Source of the DNA: Beta vulgaris subsp. vulgaris
Taxonomy: Eukaryota > Streptophyta > Magnoliopsida > Caryophyllales > Amaranthaceae
DNA length: 64,000 nucleotides
Assembly: GCF_026745355.1 (NCBI RefSeq)
Contig: NC_079207.1
Coordinates: 8,597,238 to 8,661,237 of the forward strand
Reading direction: 5' to 3'
Made by a program: the position numbers and the translations under genes. Numbering within the stretch: the first letter of the stretch is position 1; each line of letters starts with the position of its first letter. Below are positions 36,481 through 48,981 of the stretch, one piece after another. The notes beneath the pieces were generated by a model. That model saw only the letters and a list, made by a program, of their open reading frames with translations, had not been told where the DNA came from and did not search any database.

Positions 36481-37589
36481 ATGGGCCTCAGGGTGAATAG
36501 CCATGTGCGAGGGCAGTCCAGAGGAAATTCATCTTACTACGGGTTCCCGAAAGGGGTAAAAAAAAGGTCCATGCACGGTATCACAACAGGAATGGAGAAA
36601 TCTGTTGCTACGTGCAACATTTCATTACTAAGCAGAACATTCCTAGATACCAAAATTACATCCCTCCTTTTCACTCTACTCATCCCTGCTCCCTATCAGC
36701 GTTCTGGTTTCATCATCTTAGCGCTGCCACTAGTCGAGCATGTCCTTGACACCACTAGCACGAATTTGCGTTTGATCCCACAATAAGAAAGTGATCAAAT
36801 ATATGTTTAAGTTCGTCTAGTTTGCATCACCGGAATCAATATGTATTTTATCGAATTTTTTGTTGCACCTACACGATAATTTTCATTAAATGCGGGTTTC
36901 AAAATCCAACTTTTGCTTTGCAAAATCCAATGTATCCAAAAGGCTACGATTTCCAAATAACCCAAAGTTAACAAGAAGAGTAAAATTTTAAATCACGGTT
37001 GTATACATATCTATTAAGAGAGTCATTTTATTATAACGCTATTATTATTGATTACACAAATGGAATCAAAATAGCCCTTGAGGATCAAAGAAAACCTACA
37101 TGATTTTAAATTCACGTTTTAGAGCATTGCAATACTCTGTGCTTGGGTTATGGGTTCACCGATTTATTAAATTGCATAGGAAATATTAGGTTGAGTAGAA
37201 TTAGTCAAAATGCGTACACTTTCAATTAGTTTATCATATTGATAATGAGAAACATTGAAAATGTATTATGGATAATAAAAAGAACCATAAGAACATTGGT
37301 GACACTGAATCAAGGTAATTTTAAATTTTTATCCATTAGTTTAATATTGTATTATTGAATATTTCATTTGGTCACTTTTATCTCATTCTTTTACATATTG
37401 ATTTAATATCGACTCAATACTCAACCTTATTAAACCACAGTCCACAGTATCAAAGTTCTCCAAGACAAAAATAAATAGTCAAACTCAATAACTATCAATT
37501 TGAACACAAATAAACTAGTGTCAAAGCAAAAGCAAGACAAACAACCCCATGAAACTAGTGTCAATGCAAAAACAAAACAAATAACCTTA

Positions 37590-39362
37590 TGGCCTGTTTG
37601 GATATGACCATTTGATTTGAAATGCTGTAATTGGGCCAATTCACATGTTTGGCAAGTCATAATAATTGGAATTGGATTTGGGCCAATTCCCTACCCATAT
37701 TAAACATACCTTAGCCCATGTAATTTCAAATCCAAACTAAAATACTCTCATTTCAAATCCCAAACTTCCTCTTTTCTCCCCCTGAACTACCACGACATAT
37801 CACGCATGTTTCGCATTTTCTCTCTCTCTCGTCTTCTCTCTCCTCCATTGGAGCTTTTTTGAGCTCGATTTCTCTCTCTGAAGGACGATTGTTTCTGCAT
37901 ATTTTTTCAAAGGTAGATTATTTTAAAATTTTCTTCTCTTAAATCTAATTAACTGAATATCCAACTTTATTGTAATTTATTTGCTCGAACTTGCTGATTC
38001 ATCTTGTTCAGTATGATTATTTGCACGTTCCATCACTTCGGTTTTTCAATAATTGATGATTTCGAAGAATATTCGCCGACGATTGAGAAATTGCTTGTTA
38101 AAATCGAGTTACTTTTGTAAATTAGGGTTTTGATAAGGTCATAATTCTGTCAAATTGCTCCAGAAATAGTAGTATCAAATGCAGATTTACTATTGTTTGA
38201 CTTAGAAATTTAGTCGGTTTGTACTTGTTTCTTGTTTGGATATCTTTAGGCGAATAACTAATTTATCTCTTCTTCTCTGTTTATTGCCAAAGTAAATATG
38301 AGCACAAATGACTTTGTTTGACATAATACTCGTTCCGATCTGGCAATCTGATATGCTAGGTACTTGTCATAGAAAAAAGAGGAAGGTGCATCACAATTAT
38401 TTAAACTTTTTTCGTCAAGAGTGATTATCTTCAAAGATTTTGATATTATTGCTTCTCATGCAAGCAGTATATATATTCGATTGTGAGCTACCTAAGAGCA
38501 AACTTGAGGTGCTTGATCCAAAATTTTGTCAATTGATCCAAAGTTAGATATTTTACCTCTATCTCTCATGGTTTGCTACTTTTTTGAGATGGAAACATGA
38601 TGATGTAATGTGGCATTTTGATTCTTGCAACAGTAAGAACATCACCTAGTTTTATGTAATGTTGTATTTTTGGAACAATTTGTAAAACAGTAGATATGAA
38701 ATGAAGCAGTTGACTGATTTGGTTTCATGTGTTTAGCTTAAGTGTTGAAGATTTGTTGTAGACATACCTAATGGTTATTATTAGCTCAGATTATCAAGGG
38801 GATTCTTTTAAATTTGAAGGATTAGAGTCGGAAAGAAGATAGTCTATATGCGAATCAAATATGCAGGATAACAAAGTATATCTTTTTTGCGATATGTAGG
38901 AGCAATGAATTCCAAAAGACAAGGCAAAGAACCTATGGGTCCTCCACGTAAAAGGAGATATGTTGCGTGGAATCGTCAAATGGATGTGATTCTTACTTTC
39001 ACATTATATGAGCAAATTAACGAAGGGAACAAGGGGCGATGAATGAGTTCGATATGCTAAAACATCTACCGGGGGAGCAAAGTTAGACTGAATTTTATTA
39101 TGTATTAGTGATCAGTCTATTTCATTGGTTGTAGGATCGAATTACAATTCCACACTTTTGCTTGGTTTGCCAAACAGTATTTGAATTTGAAATTCAACAT
39201 TTGAAATTCTATGAATTCCCAAACAACTTGTTAGAATTTGAAATTCTACATTTGAAATTCTTAAGTTTCCCAAACACTAGACTTGTAATTGAATTCCATA
39301 AATTGAAATTCCGAATTTGAATTGTATTATTTGAAATGAAATATAGGTATCCAAACGCAACC
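37590..39362 (+). mobile_element. PIF/Harbinger-type derivative carrying a Myb-like ORF remnant
   Basis: The ends are GGCCTGTTTGGATA at the left and TATCCAAACGCAACC at the right, sharing an inverted GTTTGGATA core of the kind seen in plant Harbinger elements, and flanked by TTA. The matching flanks can be read as longer, AACCTTATG on both sides (37583-37591 and 39359-39367), which would shift the borders by a few bases. Inside, 38905-39042 encodes a short peptide resembling the start of Harbinger ORF1/Myb-SANT proteins. The transposase (DDE) gene is absent, so this is a deletion derivative. Subterminal GAATTTGAAATTC-type words are frequent. Confidence 0.6.
38905..39042 (+). pseudogene. Myb/SANT-like (Harbinger ORF1) fragment
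   Basis: Forty-five codons, ATG to TGA, encode a basic segment PPRKRRYVAWN followed by MDVILTFTLYEQINEGNKG. This resembles the opening helix of Myb/SANT-like domains in plant Harbinger ORF1 and L10-interacting Myb-type proteins (usually about MD..L...L.EQ...GNKG). It stops early, so it is probably a decayed transposon gene. The match is by eye. Confidence 0.55.
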
Positions 39363-39661
39363 TTATGTAATAACCTAATCTGAACGATTTAATTACCCAC
39401 TCTATGACCCTAATTATTTTTTTGATGATTACACACCTACAAAAACGATGATGATCAATCTCATGATCTTTTGAAATCGAAATAAAAACTCTAACCAAAT
39501 AAGCTATACCCCTCACTTTTGCTCTATCCCTAATTGTGACCTGTGTAAGATACAAAATCATCCAAACAAAAGAAACAAGAAAGCTATTTTCATTTTTCAC
39601 TAGAGTAGCCTTTTATATTATTTTTTTTCTCAATTCTCTACGTATTTCGCCAGAACCTCCT

Positions 39662-39670
39662 AAACCCTAA
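39662..39670 (+). promoter_or_regulatory. Telo-box in the RBM39-like 5' region
   Basis: An exact AAACCCTAA lies 93-101 bases upstream of the ATG. Telo-boxes close to the start are frequent in plant genes for RNA metabolism and growth. Confidence 0.5.
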
Positions 39671-39762
39671 AGTTCGACAACTTTCCCTAATTTTACATAC
39701 CCAATTTCAATTTCAATTTCGCCAAAATTGCATCAATTAATCGTGGTTGTTAACAAATTCCA

Positions 39763-42700
39763 ATGGATTTCGACGAGTACGAGTACTTGGAGAAGACAGT
39801 GGAAGAAGAAACTGAAGGTCGATCAAGAAAGAAGGAGAGAAGCGGTGAGATGAGAGAGAAAGGTTACAGAAAAAGGGTTGAAGATGAAGGCGATGATCAT
39901 CGAGAAGAAGATGATGAAGATGAGAGGAAGAGGAAGAAATCCAGAAGAGATGATGAAAATGGCGGAGGTGGAGGAGAGAGAAAGCGAGAGGATAGGGATA
40001 AGAGGAGAGAGAAAGAGGAGAGACATTCACATAGGGATGTAGAGAGAGAAAGAAACAGGGATAGGGATAGAGATAGAGAGAGAAGGGACAGAGATAAGGA
40101 GAAGGAAAGGAGAGATAGAGATAGAGAGAAGGAGAAGGAGAGGAGAGAGAGAGATAGAGAGAAAGAGAGGGATAAGGAGAAGGAGAAAGAGAGAGATAAG
40201 GAGAAGGAGAAGGAGAAGGAGCGAGAGAGAGATAGGGAGAAGGAGATAGAGAAGGAGGGAGAGAAGGAGAAGGAGAGAGAGAAGGAGAAGGAGAAGGAGA
40301 AGGAGAAGGAGAAGGAGAAGGAGAAGGAGAGAGAGAAGGATAGGGAGAAGGAGAAGGAGAGAGAGAAGGATAGGGAGAGGAGAAGTAGGAGTCGGTCAAC
40401 GAGGCATGGTAGTCGGGAGAGAGAGAGGAGTCGATCGATTAGGCGTGATAGCCGCGAGCGAGAGAGGAGCAGGGAGAGGGAGAGGGAGAGGAGGGAGAGA
40501 GAGTTGAGAGAAATTGAGTCCAGAGATAGCAGGTAGCTAGCTGGTCTTCATTTTTTTTGGAATTGATGATTGGATTTGCTGAATTATTGGTTTTGTTAAT
40601 GTACATTATTTTGATGTTCTATTTGTTGTAATTATTGGATTAGCTGGTTTCAATTTTTTTTTTTGTAATTGATGATTGGATGTGCTGAATTATGGGTTTA
40701 GTTGATGTACATTGTTTTGATTTGATGTTCTTTTTGTTGTAATGTTGATTTGAGACTGTTGGAAATGGGTATAAGACTGTGTTCTGTGACTTAATTGCAT
40801 ATACATGTCATCATGGAATTGATATCATAATTGTATGAACTTGTGAAGACCTTTTACATAGATGTATATCTAGGGGATGGTTTCTTTACCTTATCAAGGT
40901 TTTGTAATTTTTTCCTAAAGGAATGCTCTAGAAAGAGTATCACTCCTTTCTGATATTGGAAATGGCGGATTATAGATGTAGTAATGTGTTGCTGCGCGCC
41001 TGCGCCTGCTGCTTGTAAAAAATAATAGAACTGACTTAAGGAGCTTAAGTTTTTGGAAACTTGAAAACTCAGCTATTGTGAAAACCCTTTAGTTATTCCA
41101 TAATGTGGAGCCTCCACTCTGCCTTTTGGGATTTGGAAGACTTGTCTGAATCCATTGTTGTGTTGTTGCCTTTCAAGGTTCTAATAGATACAACCTTACA
41201 TTTGACCCACTTACCTTCCTGGATTTGAGCCTCTTAGCATTAGGTTAATCTAGACGTTTACGTTGAAACTGGGATGGACCATTATGGTTGTAGTGGATAC
41301 TATTCTTGTTTGTTCCTCCTGTATGCTCCTGTAAGTTGATGGTTATAATTTTATGGTTTACAGGAGAATCAAGGAAAAAAGGGAAGCAGTGGAACCTGAA
41401 GCTGATCCAGAGAGGGATCAGAGAACTGTTTTTGCATACCAGGTTGTTGTTCTTTTTATATTTATAATATATTTGAGCAGTAGGGTTAATACACGTGATT
41501 TTTAATTTTTTTTAAAAAAATATTATTAACATATGCTCCGTCTGTTGTATTGGCTGATTACAGATGCCTCTGAAGGCGGCTGAGAGAGATGTTTATGAAT
41601 TTTTTTCGAAAGCTGGCAAGGTAAACAATGATTACTATTTTAGTGCTTTTGATGTTTTGATATTGATACTACACTATGTGTAATATTCATAATGTTTTTT
41701 CAAACGTGCTTAACTTATTTGCTGGTTTCTTGAGATATTTGTTTAGACTAGATGATATAGATACATGTTAGTCCTATCAAATAGTAATTTGTTCATCAGT
41801 CAAGTCTCATTTACAAAAGTGGAATCATGAGTTATACAACAGCTTCTCTTCAAGTATGTGTTGTGGTGACGTATTTGGTGCTAATTGTGGGTTTTGCTTG
41901 TGTATGAGACTTATGAGTGATCCTTTCAACAATCTGGTGCAAGCTGACTTCTTGTCAGCTGGCTGGAGAAAATTTTGATCTTGCTCATTAGTTCTTCTCC
42001 CCCTCCTTCCTACCCTGTTTTGATTCTACTCCTATTTATGTGTGTTACGTTCTTGCAGGTGAGGGATGTCCGACTGATAATGGATCGAAACTCAAGGCGT
42101 TCGAAAGGGGTTGGGTATGTTTTTTCACTTGTTAGTAATTTGAGGTGCATGCATTGTTGATAATAGCTAGTAGGTTATGCTGTTTTAAGATGTAAGCTTG
42201 ACTTTATTCTTAAATGAAATAGCAATGCGATAAAGATTTCCATGATGAGGGATGATGGGAATACCTTGCTCTCATGTTTAATCAATTCATGCAGCATTCT
42301 GAAGGTAGATGACATGAACCTGAGCCTACTTTTTATTTTTCTTCTTCGTCAGTCTCTAAGGACTTAGATTCATTGGTATAATAGTTATTGAATTATATTT
42401 TTATTCATCATTTCTGATTGGGAGTTGTTTCAATCTAGGTAAGTTTTATTTTGGATACGTCATTGTAAAGGTGGGTCGCTGAAGAAACGCCATTCTAAGG
42501 TGGTAAAATTCAAGGCTTTGAGAACAATCGAACATAAAAGGCTAGGTGGCCAAGTTAATTATTAGCTGTTCATACTGTTAACACCTAGCGTGAAGTCAAC
42601 GTCTAGGCCTTGATTAAGGCCTTTTGCTATATAGCTTCCTTCATTTCTCTGAAATTTTATACACATTGCTTGTTCTTTTCAGAAATTCGTCTTACAAACC

Positions 42701-45700
42701 TGGTAAAGTACTATGAGCAAGGGAAAAGGTCGGGTTATCTTTGCAATGCTTTTTCTGTTGTCAGTTCTTGTATTGCATATATGAACTACTTGATATTTAT
42801 TTGCAAGGGAAAAATGGTGATTTATTTAGAATTATAGGGTCTTTAAGTATTTAGAATGTTGGAAGCTGTTTACTTGGGCAAAGGGAATATCGAGATGAGA
42901 GGCTGGGCTTTGTCACTCCCTCATATTCAATGTAATACTGTCAATGGGAAATTTAGCTGACCTGTAGCGTATCTGTTTATGTTACTGGTTTTTTACCCTT
43001 AATCCGGACTTGGTTTATTGAGCATTGTGTTATTTTTTGCCTGTTTGGTCTATCTAACCATCTCTTGTATTTGAGAAATCAGATTCTTCAAAAGAAGCTC
43101 AGCTTCAGCTTTCTCTCTTATGGATTTTGTTCACCACAATTTTATCTGAAATTCTTCGTAAGTCCTGCCTGATTTTTCTGCATATCGTATTATTTGGTAA
43201 ACTTACATTGATTTCTCGTGATGAGATGCAGGTATATTGAATTTTATGATGCGATGTCCGTGCCAATGGCGATTGCTCTAACAGGTCAGCTACTCCTTGG
43301 GCAGCCTGTGATGGTCAAACCATCTGAGGCTGAAAAGAACCTTGTTCAATCTACAGCTGCTACTGGTTCAGGTGTTACGGGTCCTTATGGACCAACTGAT
43401 AGAAAGTTGTACGTTGGCAATTTGCACTTCAACATGACAGAGCAACAGCTGCGTAAGGTTGATCTCTTAGCTTGATTCTCTTGCTCATGTGCTCCTTCTG
43501 CCTTCTGCCTTCTATTCTCTGATACATTCCAACTTTATTGGGGATATTTGCTCAAATCTTGCTCCATATAATGAATTGTAATTTAATGCTCAAATGCTAT
43601 GGCCTCTACTTTGTGGTTTATGTATGAACTGATGGATTATAGAAGAGGACATGTACACGCATGTTATTGCATGTGGGAGTAAACATGTCCAATAATGACT
43701 GAACCAGAAATCCGGACCCTACCCTTTTCAACAATTCAACCCAAAATTTGAATATGAAAATCCTGTAAAATAGTGGGTCAGGCTTGAGTTAGTTTAAGAG
43801 GTCGCTGCTGAAATTACCTGCTCTAAGGTAGTATACTGGCCTGACCGGAAGAAGTGGAGTTCTTTGGTGCTAGCATTGCGTTACTCCATCGTCTAAGTGA
43901 ATTGTTATCACCTATTGATGGATTGAGTTTAGTAGTGTCTTTGTTTAGATAGCATCTTGAACTATGGAACCGTCTGTATGTCGGCCTCAATCCACTAAAG
44001 GAGCAACAAAAGGACACTTGTTTGACGACCCTATCTCTCTTCGTTGCTGATGACAAGTCCATAAGGGAGTGTGAATCTATTGAACACATGCTTGCGTGGA
44101 AAACATTGGTTTTACTTGTAATGTGTTCGGTAACATTACATCTTAAAATTTGTAGTAAACAGGATCCTGTGCATCATGATAATTGTAGTTTGTGATAAAA
44201 GCATATTTCTTCTTGGCTTGTTGAGTGAGATGACTAGAAAAGTCAAGCAGGGACAGGAAGAAAGCAAATCCAGATGAACTTGTGATTAGGTGTGTTTAGT
44301 GTTGACTCTTGAGGGGGACTCTCTGCTTTGTTGGCTAGATTGGTGGCTATAGTTTTTGAAGATGAAGATAAAATACCAATATGCAAGGGGAATTTGGTTA
44401 ACTTGAAGGATTAGTTAGAATTTGACTCATTTGAGACTATTTAGGTGATAGTTAAGCGGAGTCTCGTGCTTTATTAAATCATCAGAATTTGTAGCTTCCA
44501 TAGATTAAGCCAGTTCTAGGTTTTTTTATGAGTCTACTATTTAGGAAAGAAAAATCCACCATTTTTTGAGGCGGGGGTATTGAATATGTAGACATCCCCT
44601 ATCGAGTTCCACGTGCTGATGACTTCATGTTGGAAATGAAGGGGGCATTTCTATATATCAATTTTGTTCATATCGGAGGATTCCTATCTTTAAGTCCTAT
44701 TAACTACCACGATTTAGCAAACAACAATCAAATGACTATATAACACAAAATGTAAAAAAGAAACATTCGGGAAACTGAATGCAAGGAGCTTCACGTGGAA
44801 ACCCGAGATCTGGGAGAGAAGCTGCCAAACTTGCATTAGGAACTAAATGTTCCCCATAGCTGTGTACAGAGCTCTGGCTTCTAATTGTTTTTATACTAAA
44901 GCATGGTACTTAATGAATTGCAAAACCACATGCAACCAGGCATTGAGGGCAAAGATTGGATGTTGTGCATTGATAGGTGTGGCCGTGTGGGCACTCCAAG
45001 GCTTCTGACAGAAAACACCATATTACCCCCAGTCAGGAGTGATCGAGCAGACGCTCCACTGCTACTGACCTTGTGCAGCCTCAGACGACCTCAATGGGAG
45101 AATCCGATGTGCGGCCCTTCAAACCATGTCATGTATACCGTCTCGTCACCACATACCCAACTCTATCTACATGAGAATGACTCTTTATTAGCTGCTATTT
45201 TAATTCACAATGAACAGTTATTCATATTGGAGTATTGGACAATATATATGTGTTTTACTCCCCCCATCCTTTTTAAATTATTATTCTTGTTTAGATTTTG
45301 GTTTTTATTGAGTTCTGTAAATTGTGTGCTGTGGCGAGTTCCTAACGTTTGTTTCTTGTGGGCAGATTTTTGAACCATTTGGTCCTGTGGAACTGGTGCA
45401 ACTACCCCTTGACCTTGAGACTGGGCACTGCAAAGGTTTTGGGTTTGTTCAAGTCAGTGAAAAGTTTGTTTACATTCCTCATGTAGCCTCTGCAAGTTGA
45501 GCATTGTTGTGTAACTGATTTTCGCTTCACTGACAGTTTGCTCAAGTTGAACATTCGAAGGCTGCTCAAAGTTTAAATGGGAAAATAGAAATTGCTGGCA
45601 GATACATCAAGGTAGGCTTTTGTCATTGGATTTGGATCTTATGGATTAGAGTAGTTACTTTTTTTGTTCATAATGTTCCCTATTTGAACTATTATTTCTA

Positions 45701-48700
45701 TAGATTTCCCAACATATATCTGGTTACTGCAGGTTTCATCTGTCACTGAACATGTTGGTGGACAAGATACTGGAACAACTGCAGCAGACTTCGATGATGA
45801 TGATGGGGGTGGTTTGGTGAGTTATACATGTTTTTCTTCCACCCTAATGTTATTCACTTGTTTTTGTGCTATCTCTCTCAAGTTATGATATATACTAGGT
45901 CATGCTTTAGTTGTTAGGACTTCTATATTGGCATAGTTCCGAAGCCTATCCAACATTCGATCTGGCCATGGGGAACTGTGGATCCTTTGACTGCCGTTGG
46001 AAGAGGAAGCTTGCCTTTGATGGCATGTTAGTCTATTGAGCCATATAGATATAGCTTGTCAATGACGGATTCTCCTTGACGTGTAAAAGCGTAATATTCC
46101 CTCATTTCCCTTTTCTTCTTCCTTAAAGGAATGTGGGAAGAAACGAAGGATAGTAAGTTTTAGCAATAAGTAGTTGGTATTAACAGTAAATTGTGCGTGG
46201 AGTTAATGACGTAAGTGGGACCCGTAGGTAGAGCATTTGGAGTAAGGAGATAACTACTATGAGAAAGGTTGGGCGGAGCTAGTTTTTTTCCGGGGGGGGG
46301 GGGGGAGGTCGGAGTGTTGGACCCTAGGTGGGTGTCTGGGGGTAGTAGAAAGAGGGAAGAGGGGGGGGGGGGGAGAAGAGGTCATTAAATGATTGATTTT
46401 GAATAAGAACAGTAAAGAGAAACTTTCTGATACGGAAAAGAGGATGAGCATTTAAGAAATGAAGGACTATTGAGTAATATGACACATTTCTTTAATTGTG
46501 ATATAGTGGAAGAATAGCTTGATATGCGTAATAAACTACCTTCTTCTTGTGAAAGTTCTGTTTAACATCTCGCAAGTATCTCAGTCCATCAAGATTAGCT
46601 ATTGGATATTGTGAAAGATTCTGAATTTGGAATTTATCTAGGATATTTGAACATGGAACAGATTTTATGTTTGTGCAGCTTTTACCGATCAATAGATAAG
46701 GTTGTGAATGTGAAATGAAAAAGAAGGGCCATTCAAAAGTTTTCTTGAGCATAACATCTCTTTTCTAAGACTTTTGACAACTGATGTATTTTTGTTTGCA
46801 CGGCAAAATTAATGTATACTTCGTCTTCCAGTCTTTGAATCCTAGGTCCAGAGCATTGTTGATGCAAAAGCTGGACCGCACTGGTACAGCTTTAAGGTCA
46901 GTAATGCTTTTCTGTTCTTCCTATCTGTATTCTGTGTTTTTTCTTTTCTTTGTCCTTCCTCGTGGACTAATCTTTGTTGTCTTGACTGCAGCATTGCAGG
47001 AACACTTGGTGTACCGGTGCTTAACAGCACAGCTTCTGTGCAGCAACCTTTTGTGGTCAATGGGCAAGCCGCCACTCCTGCCCCAACACTCCCTGGCCAA
47101 GTACTCTCTTCCCCAGCTTCTGAACCTGTAGGCAACCCTAGTGAATGCCTGCTACTGAAGAATTTATTTGATCCAGCCACTGAGGTATATTTTTTCATTG
47201 CTCCCTCTGAGAGCTTTTGCTCTCTCTCCCTTTATTCATGTATGATGATATTATTAATGTGTTGCAGACGGATCCAGAGTTTGACTTGGACATTAAAGAA
47301 GATGTTGAAGAGGAGTGCTCAAAGTTTGGTCCAGTGAAACATATCTATGTTGACAAGTATGCAGTACCTATCTTGATATATATTTGTATTTGTGCTTGTA
47401 GTGCAAATGTAGCTGATAAAGAAATGGGGGTAGGGAAACTATATTGATTGATCAACTTGCTATTATGTCCTGTGGGAAGTTAATCCTGTTAGCTTGCAAT
47501 TTCGACTACATGGTAGGGTACTTTTTAGGGTGTATTAGATGTGAACCAACTCAAGCTAATTAGCTAAAGACTAGATTGCTGTCAAGTGTCAACGATAGTT
47601 TTATGGCATCAGACTATTGCTGTTATAAAATTACAGTGGGGTCTCAGACAGCTGTGTGGAATCTTAAGCTCTAACATTTCACGGTATATAACTATTAGAG
47701 GAACAAACAGTGAGGCATTCATTCTAATTTATTATAATAATTGGAGTTTCTATTTCGCTATATGGAAACCGAGGTTAAAATTTTCTTGCAATTCTCGAAG
47801 ATTTATTGAGGTGGTCATTTTTTTATCTGCTCATAGTGAAGTTCAACAGCTGTTATATTTTTTAAATTGATTATACTATATTGCTTTGTTTTCTTTTTTC
47901 TTTAGTGAATTTGGGTGTGCAGTGGGGGTTGTTTCACATATTTCCTTTGTACTTCTTGCTTCCATAACATAGGTCTTTGTTAAGATACTTATTTGACCCG
48001 CAATAAATAAATTTGTTATTTTGCTTGCAGACACAGTGCTGGTCATGTCTACCTACGTTTTGACAACAAGGAGGGTGCAATGAATGCCCAGCGTGGTATG
48101 CATATGAGATGGTTTGCTCGTAGGTTGATATCAGCCATCTTCATGGTAATGTATTCTTAATGTGATTTGTTTGATATCTGGTGTATCACGGATGACCGAA
48201 AATCCCGAGAAAGTCTTTTATTTGCCCATCATTATAGACAATCCTTTCTATATTATCTACGGAAATCGAACCCGAACTCTAACCTATTTTTTTTGTTTAT
48301 GATTCGTAATTTCTATCGGATTGGGACAAATATCGACATTCTTTATTAGCTTTTTTGTGCTCTTCCCTCACCTCTTAGCTCCCAAGTTCCTTTTTAAATT
48401 TTATTAGAGTTCGTTAACGTCGTTTTGGTCATCCTTTGTGGCTTTAGGAATATGGGGGGAGTGTCCACTATTTAGGAAATTCAGAGTAGTGGTGTTCGAG
48501 TCTAGAATAGGTCAAACGAGTTGTCCAGGTGAATTATTGATAATATGACCCTCTGAAGTTTCTTTCCATTTCTGGGTATTGTGGGAAAAGCTTCACTTCT
48601 ATTTTTAGCTGGTACATCTTGACTTCCCAGACACCAGTTGTAGGTTTTGGATGAGAATCACAACCCTTTTTGTTCGTGATTTGGTTGAGCTTGTCTCTTT

Positions 48701-48981
48701 TATTTCCGTACAAGTTCCGAGCTTTAGGTTTTTTGGATGAAATATCATCTATGCTGTCATTTTTCCGTGGTTTTGTGATATCGGTAATTTTATGATGCCT
48801 TAAGCCATGAAACCAAACGGCTTAATGTTTTTTTCGCTGGCGTTAGTTTATGCTGCTGTCAGTGCTAATTGGTATCTTGTGCTGTGTCTACCCGCTTGTT
48901 TGGGGTTACCTTATGGATTGTACTGTTGGTTTATTGCAGCAACCTCAAGATTATGAAGCAAAGTTTGGAGCTGCTGCTTGA
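39763..48981 (+). CDS. RBM39/CC1-like splicing factor (two RRMs plus UHM)
   Basis: Thirteen exons join in frame to 645 residues: 39763-40532, 41364-41442, 41564-41620, 42059-42114, 43232-43457, 45366-45452, 45537-45611, 45733-45816, 46832-46896, 46992-47184, 47268-47356, 48031-48145 and 48940-48981 (TGA). The first 256 residues are a highly charged region of EKEKERDRE repeats ending in RRSRSRST and RERERSRS. RRM1 spans about 278-350 (TVFAYQMP, then KGVGYIEF), RRM2 about 380-453 (LYVGNLHF, then KGFGFVQF), and a C-terminal U2AF-homology motif about 549-640 has the RWFARR (R-x-F) loop. This is the architecture of human RBM39/CAPER-alpha and plant CC1-like proteins, nuclear factors that bind U2 snRNP-associated ligands and help 3' splice-site recognition. 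All splice sites are GT-AG and nothing appears broken. Confidence 0.95.
40020..40510 (+). repeat. Purine-rich GAGAAG minisatellite inside the coding exon
   Basis: Exon 1 contains near-continuous GAGAAGGAGAAG and GAGAGAGATAGG words, coding for Lys-Glu and Arg-Asp/Glu repeats. The strand is almost purely purine for several hundred bases, which makes a Ser/Pro-rich false ORF on the other strand. Repeat number probably varies between alleles. Confidence 0.85.
46292..46373 (+). repeat. Two long poly-G runs in an intron
   Basis: Fourteen consecutive G at 46292-46305 and thirteen at 46361-46373, with further GGG triplets between, lie in the intron between exons 8 and 9 of the RBM39-like gene. They could form a G-quadruplex in DNA or pre-mRNA. 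Run lengths may also be affected by sequencing error. Confidence 0.85.

Larger units (their letters stand above)
35889..39762. other. Intergenic region between LIKE-COV and RBM39-like genes
   Basis: The first few hundred bases are the probable 3' UTR of LIKE-COV. A possible SINE fragment lies at 36405-36480. A PIF/Harbinger derivative fills 37590-39362. The last 400 bases are the promoter and 5' leader of the next gene. No complete host gene is supported; ORFs such as 36343-36786 lack domains. Confidence 0.6.

Noticed and set aside
36343..36786. 147-codon ORF downstream of LIKE-COV
   Set aside because: No domain; it overlaps a possible SINE fragment and lacks gene structure.
39737..40399. 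Minus-strand 220-codon Ser/Pro/Leu ORF
   Set aside because: It is the antisense shadow of the purine-rich coding exon 1 of the RBM39-like gene.
44903..45373. 156-codon plus-strand ORF before exon 6 of the RBM39-like gene
   Set aside because: It is intronic sequence that runs into the real exon in the wrong frame, and no domain is recognisable.
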